Origin: Ornithobacterium rhinotracheale
GTDB taxonomy: Bacteria; Bacteroidota; Bacteroidia; Flavobacteriales; Weeksellaceae
Reading direction: 5' to 3'
DNA: 64,000 nt
Assembly (NCBI RefSeq): GCF_004088395.1
Contig: NZ_CP035107.1
Location: 491,501 to 555,500 of the forward strand
The notes beneath the pieces are model-generated. The model searched no databases. It was not told where the DNA came from and worked only from the letters and a program-made list of their open reading frames with translations. Numbering within the stretch: position 1 is the first letter of the stretch; every line of letters begins with the position of its first letter. Below, piece by piece: positions 9,751 through 16,734 of this stretch. The position numbers and the translations under genes were made by a program.

Positions 9751-10707
9751 ATGAAATCATTACACCCATTTTTTATCGCCATTTTCTCTCTAACAGTAGG
9801 AAATGTCAATGCACAAACAGAAACGCCAAACCTCGAAACGGATAGTATTTACTACGCAAATGATACAATACCAGAAACGAAAGTATCTACATCTAAAACG
9901 CCCGGCAAAATTGAACCTTATTTTTTAGAAGTAGCTTATGACAAAACCACGCATTTGATATTCCCTTCACCGATCACTTATGTAGATTTAGGAAGCGAAA
10001 ATCTCATTGCTGACAAAGCCCAAAACGCTGAAAATGTACTGCGTGTGAAGGCCGCTACTCCAGATTTTCTAACCAGTACTAACTTATCAGTGATCACCCA
10101 AGATGGTCGTTTTTACCATTTTGATATTTTCTATAACACGACTCCCGAAACGACCACAATGGATTTTAAACGCATTATGAATGAGTATAATACTGAAGAT
10201 TTTAGTGCCAAAACGGATATTTTGTTTACGGATATTGGAAACCAATCCCCCGCGGTGGCTCAACTTATTATGGAATCCATTTACCAACAAAAACGAAACT
10301 TTATCAAACATATCGGTTCTAAAAATGCAGGTATTCAGTTCTTACTTAGAGGAATCTATGTTTATCAAGGGAAATTATATTTTGATATTCGTATGAAAAA
10401 CCGAAGTAGCCTGCCTTATCAAGTGGATTTTATCACTTTTAAAATCATTGATAAATCCACAGGAAAAAAGGAAGTCGCCCAAGAAATTCCTATTCAACCT
10501 TTACGCACCTATCAAGAACTACAAAGAGTAGAGGCAAGAAGTAAAGCCAATGCCGTGTATATATTAGAACAATTAACCTTAGACGATGATAAATTACTCA
10601 AAGTGGAAATTTTTGAGAAAAATGGTAGTCGCTATCAGTCTTTTAGCATTGGTAATGAAGACTTAATTTACGCAAGAGAAATACAACAATTCAATTTAAA
10701 ACTATAA
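9751..10707 (+). CDS. traN: Conjugative transposon protein TraN (DUF4138, VirB9-like)
   Basis: 318 residues with a signal peptide ending about residue 22 (NVNAQ). The mature part is beta-rich with the DUF4138 features: KTTHLIFPSPITYVDLGS (about 70-87) and a C-terminal domain containing RGIYVYQGKLYFDIRMKNRS. TraN is the VirB9-like periplasmic/outer-membrane partner of TraM. Intergenic spacing is 27 bp to traM and 4 bp to traO, which fits a single operon. Confidence 0.9.
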   Translation: MKSLHPFFIAIFSLTVGNVNAQTETPNLETDSIYYANDTIPETKVSTSKTPGKIEPYFLEVAYDKTTHLIFPSPITYVDLGSENLIADKAQNAENVLRVKAATPDFLTSTNLSVITQDGRFYHFDIFYNTTPETTTMDFKRIMNEYNTEDFSAKTDILFTDIGNQSPAVAQLIMESIYQQKRNFIKHIGSKNAGIQFLLRGIYVYQGKLYFDIRMKNRSSLPYQVDFITFKIIDKSTGKKEVAQEIPIQPLRTYQELQRVEARSKANAVYILEQLTLDDDKLLKVEIFEKNGSRYQSFSIGNEDLIYAREIQQFNLKL

Positions 10708-10711
10708 CACG

Positions 10712-11278
10712 ATGAAAAGATTATTGTTAGTGATGTGTGGTTGGCTTGGAGGGATCAGTCTGTTGAACGCCCAACGACTATTCCCTGGGCAACAAGGATT
10801 GGAGGTAAGTGTGAACTTGCTTCCAACTTCCTTGAAACTTGATACCAAAGCCTATGATATCCGGCTGGGCTATGTCCGCTACACCCGTAAGGGAGATTAT
10901 TGGCAGTTTGCAACGGCTTATACCCGTGATTTTTATACCTATCGGGAGCAGAACTTCCCCATAGAAACCTATACCGCCGAAGGCGGTTACTCGCTAAGCC
11001 TTATTGGGAACAGCAGCAGAAGTGTATCGCTCAATGTTGGATTGAGTGGCGTGGTAGGCTATGAACTCATCAATCAAGGAAATCATACACTATTCGATGG
11101 TGCGGTCATCAATAATAAAGATGCTGTGGTTTATGGTGGATTAGCAAGGCTACGATTAGAGCGTTATCTGGTAGGAGATGTACTTGTCTTCCTACAAGGG
11201 CAAACCCAAATGCTATGGGGTACACAACGAGAGCAACTGCGTCCGCATATAGGATTAGGATTTAGAATGACTTTATAA
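10712..11278 (+). CDS. traO: Conjugal transfer protein TraO
   Basis: 188 residues with a signal peptide (cleavage near LNAQ, residue about 20). Alternating hydrophobic/polar strands and a C-terminal aromatic/hydrophobic end (GLGFRMTL) suggest a small outer-membrane beta-barrel, as described for TraO of Bacteroidota conjugative elements. Conserved features such as LPGQ/FPGQ after the signal (RLFPGQQGLEV) and GGYSLSLIGN are visible. It sits directly after traN. The precise role in mating is unknown. Confidence 0.85.
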   Translation: MKRLLLVMCGWLGGISLLNAQRLFPGQQGLEVSVNLLPTSLKLDTKAYDIRLGYVRYTRKGDYWQFATAYTRDFYTYREQNFPIETYTAEGGYSLSLIGNSSRSVSLNVGLSGVVGYELINQGNHTLFDGAVINNKDAVVYGGLARLRLERYLVGDVLVFLQGQTQMLWGTQREQLRPHIGLGFRMTL

Positions 11279-11297
11279 ACTTTTAAAAATCAAAGAA

Positions 11298-11723
11298 ATG
11301 AAATATTTTGTAAAAATTAGTATTGCAATGATAATCTTGTTAGGGCTTATGGCTTGCGAGGACAGGCTGGATATACAAACGAATTTTCCTTTTGAGGTTA
11401 AGACAATGCCCGTCCCTAAGGATATTCAGCAAGGGCAGACCGTAGAAATTCGTTGTCAAATCGTATCAGAACAAAAGTACAAATATGAAACTTATACTTT
11501 GCGGTACTTTCAGTTTGAAGGTGATGGAACGCTGCAATTTGCCAACCAAGAGCCTTTCTTACCGAATGATACTTATTTAATCCCTAACCGAACTTTTAGA
11601 TTGTATTATACCTCTCAATCTAGCGACACACAAAGTTTTGAGGTTTGGATTGCCGATAGCAAAGGCAAAGAACAAAAACTGAGTTTTGAGTTTAATGCTA
11701 AGAAGGAGGAGAAAACGGAATAG
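11298..11723 (+). CDS. traQ: Conjugative transposon protein TraQ (DUF3872), lipoprotein
   Basis: 141 residues. The lipoprotein signal ends in a lipobox (LLGLMAC, Cys about residue 20). The mature domain shows the DUF3872/TraQ pattern: LDIQTNFPFEVKTMPVPKDI, GQTVEIRCQIV, YTLRYFQFEGDGTLQF and FRLYYTSQSSDTQ. In CTnDOT-type operons traP (a DNA primase) separates traO and traQ; here traQ follows traO by 19 bp, so traP is missing. This is the last tra gene in the window. Confidence 0.87.
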   Translation: MKYFVKISIAMIILLGLMACEDRLDIQTNFPFEVKTMPVPKDIQQGQTVEIRCQIVSEQKYKYETYTLRYFQFEGDGTLQFANQEPFLPNDTYLIPNRTFRLYYTSQSSDTQSFEVWIADSKGKEQKLSFEFNAKKEEKTE

Positions 11724-11753
11724 AAATAATAGTCGTATATTTGCACCAACAGA

Positions 11754-11796
11754 ACCCACCTGCATACCATAAGAACTGCTTGTGGGTCATTTTTTG
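11754..11796 (+). terminator. Possible terminator after traQ
   Basis: ACCCAC (11754-11759) can pair with GTGGGT (11782-11787), followed by CATTTTTT. The 22-nt loop makes this a weak hairpin. It lies 30 bp after the traQ stop and before a new promoter, the right place for the end of the tra operon. Confidence 0.4.
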
Positions 11797-11855
11797 CAAT
11801 TCATCAATTTAGATTTCCTAAGTTACCATTAGTGAGTGTAATATTTTTCAATTTC

Positions 11856-11887
11856 TTGTTTTTTATAGAAAATCTTTTTTATCTTTG
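11856..11887 (+). promoter_or_regulatory. Promoter of the toxin-antitoxin pair
   Basis: TTG (11856-11858), 21 nt, then TATCTTTG (11880-11887), which matches the Bacteroidota sigma-ABfr -7 consensus TAnnTTTG. The ATG at 11906 lies 18 bp downstream. An upstream in-frame TTG at 11885 lies inside the -7 box and so cannot be the start codon. Confidence 0.65.
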
Positions 11888-11905
11888 TTGAAAGATTTAT
11901 CTGTT

Positions 11906-12136
11906 ATGTCTAAAATATTAACCATAGAAGTGAACCCAAATACAAAAAAAGGAAAAGCCTTTTTGGAGATAGTTGATTTGTTTAGAAATCAATCAGGGGT
12001 TAAGGTGGTTAATATTGACCAAGAAATTCCTACAAAAACGGCACAAAGCAAGGCTTCTTTTATAGAAAAAATCTCGCAAGAAACTAATAAAAAATTAACC
12101 AAAAGGTTACTCGCAGAGCATAACATTGTACTATGA
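11906..12136 (+). CDS. Putative antitoxin of a PIN-domain TA pair
   Basis: 76 residues from the ATG at 11906 (MSKILTIEVNPNTKKGKAFL). Its C-terminus is basic and helical (SFIEKISQETNKKLTKRLLA). Size, charge and a 4-bp overlap with the following PIN gene fit an antitoxin. No classical HTH is obvious; an N-terminal beta strand (ILTIEVNP) could be part of a DNA-binding fold. The family is not one I can name, so the role rests on context. It would neutralise the downstream nuclease and probably autoregulate the promoter at 11856-11887. Confidence 0.65.
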   Translation: MSKILTIEVNPNTKKGKAFLEIVDLFRNQSGVKVVNIDQEIPTKTAQSKASFIEKISQETNKKLTKRLLAEHNIVL

Positions 12137-12567
12137 TTGTTATTACCGATAGTAATATTTTTTACAGTGCTATTATTGCTCCAAAGGGTAAAATTGCCGG
12201 TATTTTAAGAGAAAAAAGAACGATTCAATTTACTGCTCCCTCTTATTTGATTGAAGAAATTAAAGAACACTCACAAGATATTGCAGATTATCTAAAAATA
12301 AGTAAAAAAGAGGTATTAGCGATTTTCCAAAATTTATTGGAAAATGTATCTATTATAGGCACAAAAGAAATTCCTCAAAAGGATATTCTAAAAGCCGTAG
12401 ATATTGTTAAGGACATTGATATAGATGATGTCTTTTTTGTAGCATTACACCTACACACACATCATAAAATATGGACGGGAGATAAGGAACTCATAAAAGG
12501 GTTGAAATTAAAAGGCTATGATATTTGTATCACCACCGAAGAGTTAAGCCAACACACCTATAAGTAA
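12133..12567 (+). CDS. PIN-domain toxin, putative RNase
   Basis: 144 residues. The PIN signature is present: D6 in strand one (VITDSN), an acidic pair in the second helix (E41/E42 in LIEEIKEH), D98/D99 in DIDIDD, and D117 in WTGDKEL. These residues coordinate Mg2+ in PIN nucleases, most of which cleave RNA. It overlaps the preceding gene by 4 bp (ATGA), typical for toxin-antitoxin translation coupling. The likely role is stabilisation of the integrative element by post-segregational killing (inferred). Confidence 0.82.
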   Translation: MIVITDSNIFYSAIIAPKGKIAGILREKRTIQFTAPSYLIEEIKEHSQDIADYLKISKKEVLAIFQNLLENVSIIGTKEIPQKDILKAVDIVKDIDIDDVFFVALHLHTHHKIWTGDKELIKGLKLKGYDICITTEELSQHTYK

Positions 12568-12600
12568 TATAGACCTTTCCAAAAACTGCCACACACTTCC

Positions 12601-12616
12601 AAAGACAACAGTCTTT
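12601..12616 (+). terminator. Small hairpin after PIN toxin gene
   Basis: AAAGAC (12601-12606), loop AACA, GTCTTT (12611-12616): a perfect 6-bp stem 34 bp after the PIN gene stop. There is no long T-run, so it is only a possible terminator. Confidence 0.3.
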
Positions 12617-12638
12617 ACTTCACTGAATTGCATTCAAA

Positions 12639-12660
12639 GTATCTTCGCTCCAAAAGATAC
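12639..12660. promoter_or_regulatory. Inverted repeat upstream of HTH genes (operator candidate)
   Basis: GTATCTT (12639-12645), 8-nt spacer, AAGATAC (12654-12660): a perfect 7-bp inverted repeat ending 7 bp before the ATG of the first HTH gene at 12667. The location suggests an operator for one of the two HTH proteins, or a leader hairpin. Confidence 0.4.
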
Positions 12661-12666
12661 CAAATT

Positions 12667-12957
12667 ATGGAGGTGATAGTTATTGAAAAAAAAATATTTG
12701 AACAAATCAATCAAAAATTAGGGGACTTACTCAAACAAACAAAGTCCGTAGTAGAAACGCATCAAGCCATTTGTCAAGACAAAAAATGGTTAGACACACA
12801 AGAGGTCTGTCAGTTGTTGGGCATTAGCAAACGAACGCTCCAAAATTACAAAGACCGCAATTTACTGCCTTATTCATATATTAATCGAAAAAACTACTAC
12901 AAGCGTAGTGATGTGCTGGAGTTATTAGAAAATCAAACTGCAAAAACTGAAATCTAA
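12667..12957 (+). CDS. MerR/excisionase-like helix-turn-helix protein (first of pair)
   Basis: 96 residues from the ATG at 12667; the frame is open further upstream, but that would run through the inverted repeat at 12639-12660. The C-terminal half is an HTH_17-type DNA-binding domain: WLDTQEVCQLLGISKRTLQN followed by YKDRNLLPYSYINRKNYYKR and SDVLELLE. The N-terminal half is a helix that could dimerise. Pairs of such genes are a constant feature of Bacteroidota integrative elements, acting as excision or transfer regulators. The stop overlaps the next start by one base. Confidence 0.8.
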   Translation: MEVIVIEKKIFEQINQKLGDLLKQTKSVVETHQAICQDKKWLDTQEVCQLLGISKRTLQNYKDRNLLPYSYINRKNYYKRSDVLELLENQTAKTEI

Positions 12958-13241
12958 TGGAACTCTATACAGAACAAACGGAAGAAATGGCTTCTTACCA
13001 AAAGCAAATACAAGAGCTTAATGAATATATAAAGTTTTTGTTAGAACATTTTAGACCTGTGTTTAATGGGGAAATTTATTTATCTGGAAAAGAATTGTGT
13101 GAATTATTGCATATAAGCCAAAGAACCCTCCAACAATATAGAGATGATGGCTTTTTGCCTTATGTTCAAATTGAGGGTAAAATTCTATACAAAGAAAGTG
13201 ATGTACTAAAAATATTAGAGGATAATTATAAGGCTATATAA
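12957..13241 (+). CDS. MerR/excisionase-like helix-turn-helix protein (second of pair)
   Basis: 94 residues. Same architecture as its neighbour: N-terminal helix (EEMASYQKQIQELNEYIKFL), then an HTH_17 domain (LSGKELCELLHISQRTLQQY, RDDGFLPYVQIEGKILYKES, DVLKILED). The two proteins align along their length, indicating tandem duplication and divergence. Start and stop overlap (TAATG), so both are made from one mRNA. Probable regulators of excision or transfer; targets unknown. Confidence 0.8.
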   Translation: MELYTEQTEEMASYQKQIQELNEYIKFLLEHFRPVFNGEIYLSGKELCELLHISQRTLQQYRDDGFLPYVQIEGKILYKESDVLKILEDNYKAI

Positions 13242-13573
13242 CGATTGTCTCAAAACTTACGAATTATTTTTAAGCATCAATGATTATAAGGCATTGAATA
13301 TTCAAAAACCGACCGCTAATCCATTTCTAAGATTGGGCTTCTTTTTGCTTCTTTTTCTTTGCCTCAGAAAGAAAAAGAAGTCCGCAAAAAATCTCAAGCG
13401 TTTTGCTTATAAAAAGTCGTACTTGTACGGCGTTATAAGCCATAGGCTTGTATCCTTTGGTTCTGTTGAAAAAAGTATTTAAAGAAATGAGGAGCGTATC
13501 GATAAACCTGCCTTGCAGAGATTTATCGCTTAATGACGAATGTATGCAAAGTCTTTTTTGAACCGCCCTTGCC
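13242..13573. other. Convergent intergenic region with perfect hairpin
   Basis: 332 bp between the rightward HTH genes and the leftward PRTRC operon. It holds a perfect 13-bp inverted repeat (arms 13348-13360 and 13368-13380, 7-nt loop GCCTCAG) of almost pure pyrimidine/purine arms. At the point where two transcripts converge, this is best read as a bidirectional terminator or transcription barrier. A 62-codon open frame across it has a low-complexity Lys/Phe product and I do not call it a gene. Confidence 0.6.
13348..13380. terminator. Perfect 13-bp inverted repeat, probable bidirectional terminator
   Basis: CTTCTTTTTCTTT / AAAGAAAAAGAAG around loop GCCTCAG. The arm itself supplies a T-rich tract on either strand. 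It lies between convergent operons. Confidence 0.5.
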
Positions 13574-14380
13574 TTACAATGGCAAAGGCTGTGTTCTATA
13601 CTCTTTTAAATTCAAAAAGAAACCTCTATGTTTTATAAATCCATTTCTAAACATATCCCAAAGCAAAGAAATACCCATTTGAGCAAGGGTTGAGTTAATA
13701 AACAAATCCTGCTTGTGTAAAGCATCTGCAAGTGAACAACTTGGACTATCGTCTGTTTCTTCGGATTGCTTTAATAAGTCTGCAAATTCATCGGTAATGA
13801 AAGGGAGTTTTTTTATGGTCGTGAATTTTTCTGACTTTGGTTGCTCGTGTTTGCCTATCGTGGATAAAATCACTTGTCCTGTGTGTTGGCTATTACCAAA
13901 ATCTAACCAATACAAAGGTTTATTTCTTTGATACCGATTGGTATTCTGTGAACAATCCTTGATGATGTCCGCAATTTCAAACCTTGCTTGTACACTATCC
14001 ACACACGAAATATATAAATTACTGACAAGCTCGTGAGAATTGTTTTTCTGACAATCCTTTGTGAATTTGATAGTCTTGGCTTTCCAATTTGTACCAAAAA
14101 ATCGGTTTAGCCTATTGATTAGAGCAATGGATTTGTACATACCCACCTCGCTCTCGGCAAAAAGTTGTCTTCCTAAATTGGCTTGACTAATCGTATCATC
14201 GTCCCATAATGTTAAGGCAAATCCTGCGTGTCCTAATTCTATAAGTGCTGTATTCATTCTTGCAAGGGCGGTCAAAACTTGCGAACCTGTGCCACCTGCA
14301 CCAATCAAGTTGATACTAATAGGGTTAGTCGCATTGATAAGGCTATTATCTGTGTAATGTATTTTATCTTTCGTTTCCAT
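13574..14380 (-). CDS. PRTRC system ThiF-family protein (E1-like)
   Basis: 268 residues. E1/ThiF/MoeB-type adenylating fold: nucleotide-binding loop GAGGTGS (residues 27-33), acidic WDDD (59-62), NLGRQ with R71, VGMYK with K83, and CVD (126-128), the usual ATP/Mg-binding set. C215 in SPSCSLADA is positioned like the catalytic cysteine of E1 proteins. In E1 enzymes such a site adenylates the C-terminus of a ubiquitin-like protein; protein C in this operon is the obvious substrate. The start overlaps the stop of protein B by one base (TAATG). Last gene of the minus-strand operon. Family membership is clear; the reaction is inferred. Confidence 0.9.
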   Translation of the reverse strand: METKDKIHYTDNSLINATNPISINLIGAGGTGSQVLTALARMNTALIELGHAGFALTLWDDDTISQANLGRQLFAESEVGMYKSIALINRLNRFFGTNWKAKTIKFTKDCQKNNSHELVSNLYISCVDSVQARFEIADIIKDCSQNTNRYQRNKPLYWLDFGNSQHTGQVILSTIGKHEQPKSEKFTTIKKLPFITDEFADLLKQSEETDDSPSCSLADALHKQDLFINSTLAQMGISLLWDMFRNGFIKHRGFFLNLKEYRTQPLPL

Positions 14381-15096
14381 TATAAAATATCTTTTAGAGT
14401 TTTATTATTTGGTCTAAGCTGTTCGTTTGGGAATGGCTTATCCGTGTTGATGAGTTCTTTCCAAAGGCTTACGCAATTACCATTGATAGGGTTGAAATTT
14501 TGCAAATGACTGAAATAACTTTCAAAAAAATAGGTTTCCCACGCTTGTATAAAGTCCTCTAATGAGGTCGTTTTTTTAATATCTATATTCACACTCCCCA
14601 TACATACATTACCATTTTGATAAACATTAAAAAAAGGAGCATAATACAATTTTGTTTTGGCTGTGGGTCTGCGGTTAGATTTTAAAGCGTATATACTCAA
14701 ACTTTGCTTAGTCGCTTTCCATAATAACGGAGGAGTATAAGCCGTTCCGCTTGGTATCTCTAAACTTTCCACAAAATAAAGGGTTCTCTTTTGTGCTTTG
14801 GTGTACCATATCAAACTGCCTTTTTTACTTGGGTTGATGTGCAGTACATTGGTGGGGATTATTCCCTTTGGCTTTAAAAAAGTTTTATCTCTTTCTTCTT
14901 TGGTGGTTAAGGCTTTCGATAAATTTTCGCTCTCCCTTACACTCAAAGGGTGGGCATTCATCATTCTGCCTTGCTGGTCAATATCAAAATGTTCTATATA
15001 AGTTTGTGATTTATTTTCGTTTTGATAAATAACAAAAGCATTTTTGGGGTAAAAAATAGGCTCTATTTGTTCGGTTAAATCTCGTATATTCTTCAT
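14380..15096 (-). CDS. PRTRC system protein B (E2-like)
   Basis: 238 residues, the usual length. Family-wide stretches are visible: YPKNAFVIYQNENK, NAHPLSVRE, IPTNVLHINPSKKG, WYTKAQKRTLYFVES, APFFNVYQNGNVCMGSV and NCVSLWKELINTDKPFP. PRTRC protein B is classed with the prokaryotic E2-like families; C165 in GNVCMG would be the conjugating cysteine by analogy with E2 enzymes. It overlaps the upstream gene by 86 bp and ThiF by one base. Likely accepts an activated ubiquitin-like protein from ThiF (inferred). Confidence 0.9.
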   Translation of the reverse strand: MKNIRDLTEQIEPIFYPKNAFVIYQNENKSQTYIEHFDIDQQGRMMNAHPLSVRESENLSKALTTKEERDKTFLKPKGIIPTNVLHINPSKKGSLIWYTKAQKRTLYFVESLEIPSGTAYTPPLLWKATKQSLSIYALKSNRRPTAKTKLYYAPFFNVYQNGNVCMGSVNIDIKKTTSLEDFIQAWETYFFESYFSHLQNFNPINGNCVSLWKELINTDKPFPNEQLRPNNKTLKDIL

Positions 15097-16252
15097 TTTC
15101 TGTTAGGTTTTTAGTTAATAAATGATAGGTTTCTGAAATACTTTCAAATAGTCTTCTCTCAAAATCAAAGTTGCGTGTATCTTTTTTGTAATTCTTCGTA
15201 AAGTTTCTATAAATAGTAGGCTCGTCAATATCGGCACACTCGTTAAATTCGTTATTGAGCATTTCGTCTATTTGGTCACTTATCCAATCATCAGCTGTCG
15301 CTACAAAGCCAATGTATTTATCCATTGTTATAGTTTCATATTCTTCATCTTCTTGGTATTGGTAAGTGCTATATCTAAAAATACTTTCATTAGGATAATC
15401 TTTATACAACTGATATACTTTTTGGGCAATTTGTTTGCACTCCAAATCAAATGGAGTTTGGATTTTAAAAGTGTTTAGTCGCTGTTCAAAAAAATCTAAA
15501 TTTTTAGCGTTTTTGATTTTTTTATACATAAGGTCGCCCATTATTTCACTTTCTTTTAATGCTTGTAAATTTTGTTGCCGTTCGTGCCATTCTTCCTCAT
15601 TATATGGTTCATCATACATAACCCATTCGGTCAATATCTCGTATCGGTAACATAAAAAATCATCATCATTATAATAGGGAACACCAACCCTATAAAAGTA
15701 AGCGTAAACAGACAAAAGCAATTTTGCTAAAGGTTTTGTTTTTTTATCTCTAAACATTAAATACAAAGGCTTTATTGGTATATGATATAATGAATGGTTT
15801 GTATAAAAAGTTTCTTCAACGGATAAATAAGTTTCTTCTTCGTTTTTTAATACCCTCAAATTAGCATAAAATTTATTTTGATGTAACTGCTTTTTTGTGT
15901 GATGGTAGGCTAAATGAACATTATACGGATAAGGTTCACTTTTAACATTAGGAGTTTCAAATCCATAATGCTCGGCAAGTTTAGAAAGGGACTTAAAAAA
16001 ATCCCTTTCGTTGATACTTACTTCTTGGATTTCTACCATTTTAGGTAAAAAAACATTTCTTAGAATAGCATCGGAACTTGCTCTTTGGGTACGCTTTTTT
16101 GCTTGTCTTTTTGGACTTCGCTGTGGTCTTTGGGGCGGTGTATCCATTCCAAAAACTCCGCAAGTTGTTGGCACAATTGTTCGTTGCGTTTCGTATTCTT
16201 CTTTGGTAGGTGTAAATTTCCCTTGATGATATGTTGTGGTTGCATAATTCAT
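15011..16252 (-). CDS. PRTRC-cassette protein, possible protein F
   Basis: 413 residues, basic N-terminus (RPQRSPKRQAKKRTQR) and an acidic, tyrosine-rich body with several NEEEWHERQ/YQEDEEYE-like stretches; no signal peptide or membrane helix. It occupies the place of PRTRC protein F, between C and B, but I cannot confirm homology by eye. Its last about 28 codons overlap the start of protein B in another frame, an unusually long overlap, and the tail (NRAYFLPQKCFCYLSKRK) differs in composition from the rest, which could mean a frameshifted C-terminus. Coding status is secure from length and spacing (6 bp to the upstream gene). Confidence 0.6.
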   Translation of the reverse strand: MNYATTTYHQGKFTPTKEEYETQRTIVPTTCGVFGMDTPPQRPQRSPKRQAKKRTQRASSDAILRNVFLPKMVEIQEVSINERDFFKSLSKLAEHYGFETPNVKSEPYPYNVHLAYHHTKKQLHQNKFYANLRVLKNEEETYLSVEETFYTNHSLYHIPIKPLYLMFRDKKTKPLAKLLLSVYAYFYRVGVPYYNDDDFLCYRYEILTEWVMYDEPYNEEEWHERQQNLQALKESEIMGDLMYKKIKNAKNLDFFEQRLNTFKIQTPFDLECKQIAQKVYQLYKDYPNESIFRYSTYQYQEDEEYETITMDKYIGFVATADDWISDQIDEMLNNEFNECADIDEPTIYRNFTKNYKKDTRNFDFERRLFESISETYHLLTKNLTENEEYTRFNRTNRAYFLPQKCFCYLSKRK

Positions 16253-16258
16253 TTTGTT

Positions 16259-16483
16259 TTATTTGATTGTTCCTTTGTTAATAAATTTCTTGTCTATGTA
16301 AAGTTTGATTTCTCCTTTTTCAAAGCCTTGCTTTAAGGCTATATATTTGATATAATCATCATACGCTTTGCCTTGAAAATTCTCGCCTATAAGGTTTTTA
16401 AAAATTACCTTAATTGATGTTATATCGCCCTTTAATATCCATTGTCCGTTTTGGTGGATTTCTGCTCTGTCTTTTGTTTCCAT
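16259..16483 (-). CDS. Small unknown protein inside PRTRC cassette
   Basis: 74 residues from the ATG at 16483 (METKDRAEIHQNGQWILKGD); this start leaves 10 bp after the protein C stop and avoids a long overlap. The product is a mix of beta-strand-like segments and ends in a basic tail (LYIDKKFINKGTIK). I do not recognise it. Its fixed place between the ubiquitin-like protein C and the next cassette gene suggests that it works with the system. Confidence 0.65.
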   Translation of the reverse strand: METKDRAEIHQNGQWILKGDITSIKVIFKNLIGENFQGKAYDDYIKYIALKQGFEKGEIKLYIDKKFINKGTIK

Positions 16484-16493
16484 AACATACTGT

Positions 16494-16712
16494 TTAGCCT
16501 TTCGTACCCATAATACTTTCAAATTTGTAAACCACACTATCCTCCTCAATTTTTGGGGTGGACACTTTCGCTGTGGTAAGTATCGGATATTGGTTTGAGT
16601 AAAAATTTAATACACTCTCAACACTCCATTGTGGATTAGGGTCTGCCAGTTCAATTTCTTGTCCGTTATCTTTAAGTTTAAATACTCTTTGTAGTTCTGT
16701 TGCTAATAACAT
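16494..16712 (-). CDS. PRTRC system protein C (ubiquitin-like)
   Basis: 72 residues, full length. PRTRC protein C belongs to the prokaryotic ubiquitin-like (Prok_Ub) family. The sequence shows a beta-grasp pattern (RVFKLKDNGQEIELADPNP, a helix VESVLNFYSNQYP, and strands TAKVSTPKIEEDSVVYKFES) and ends in MGTKG, with glycine as the final residue, as needed for activation by an E1. The gene sits between E and the 74-residue unknown. Conjugation itself is inferred. Confidence 0.9.
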   Translation of the reverse strand: MLLATELQRVFKLKDNGQEIELADPNPQWSVESVLNFYSNQYPILTTAKVSTPKIEEDSVVYKFESIMGTKG

Positions 16713-16734
16713 AATATTGATTTTTAAAGATTAA

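Noticed and set aside
12601-12616. Attachment site or IS end at the small AAAGAC hairpin
   Set aside because: Only 6 bp, no second copy and no transposase nearby.
13294-13482. 62-codon plus-strand frame between the HTH and PRTRC genes
   Set aside because: It runs through a perfect hairpin, is Lys/Phe-rich low complexity and has no supporting neighbour or start context.
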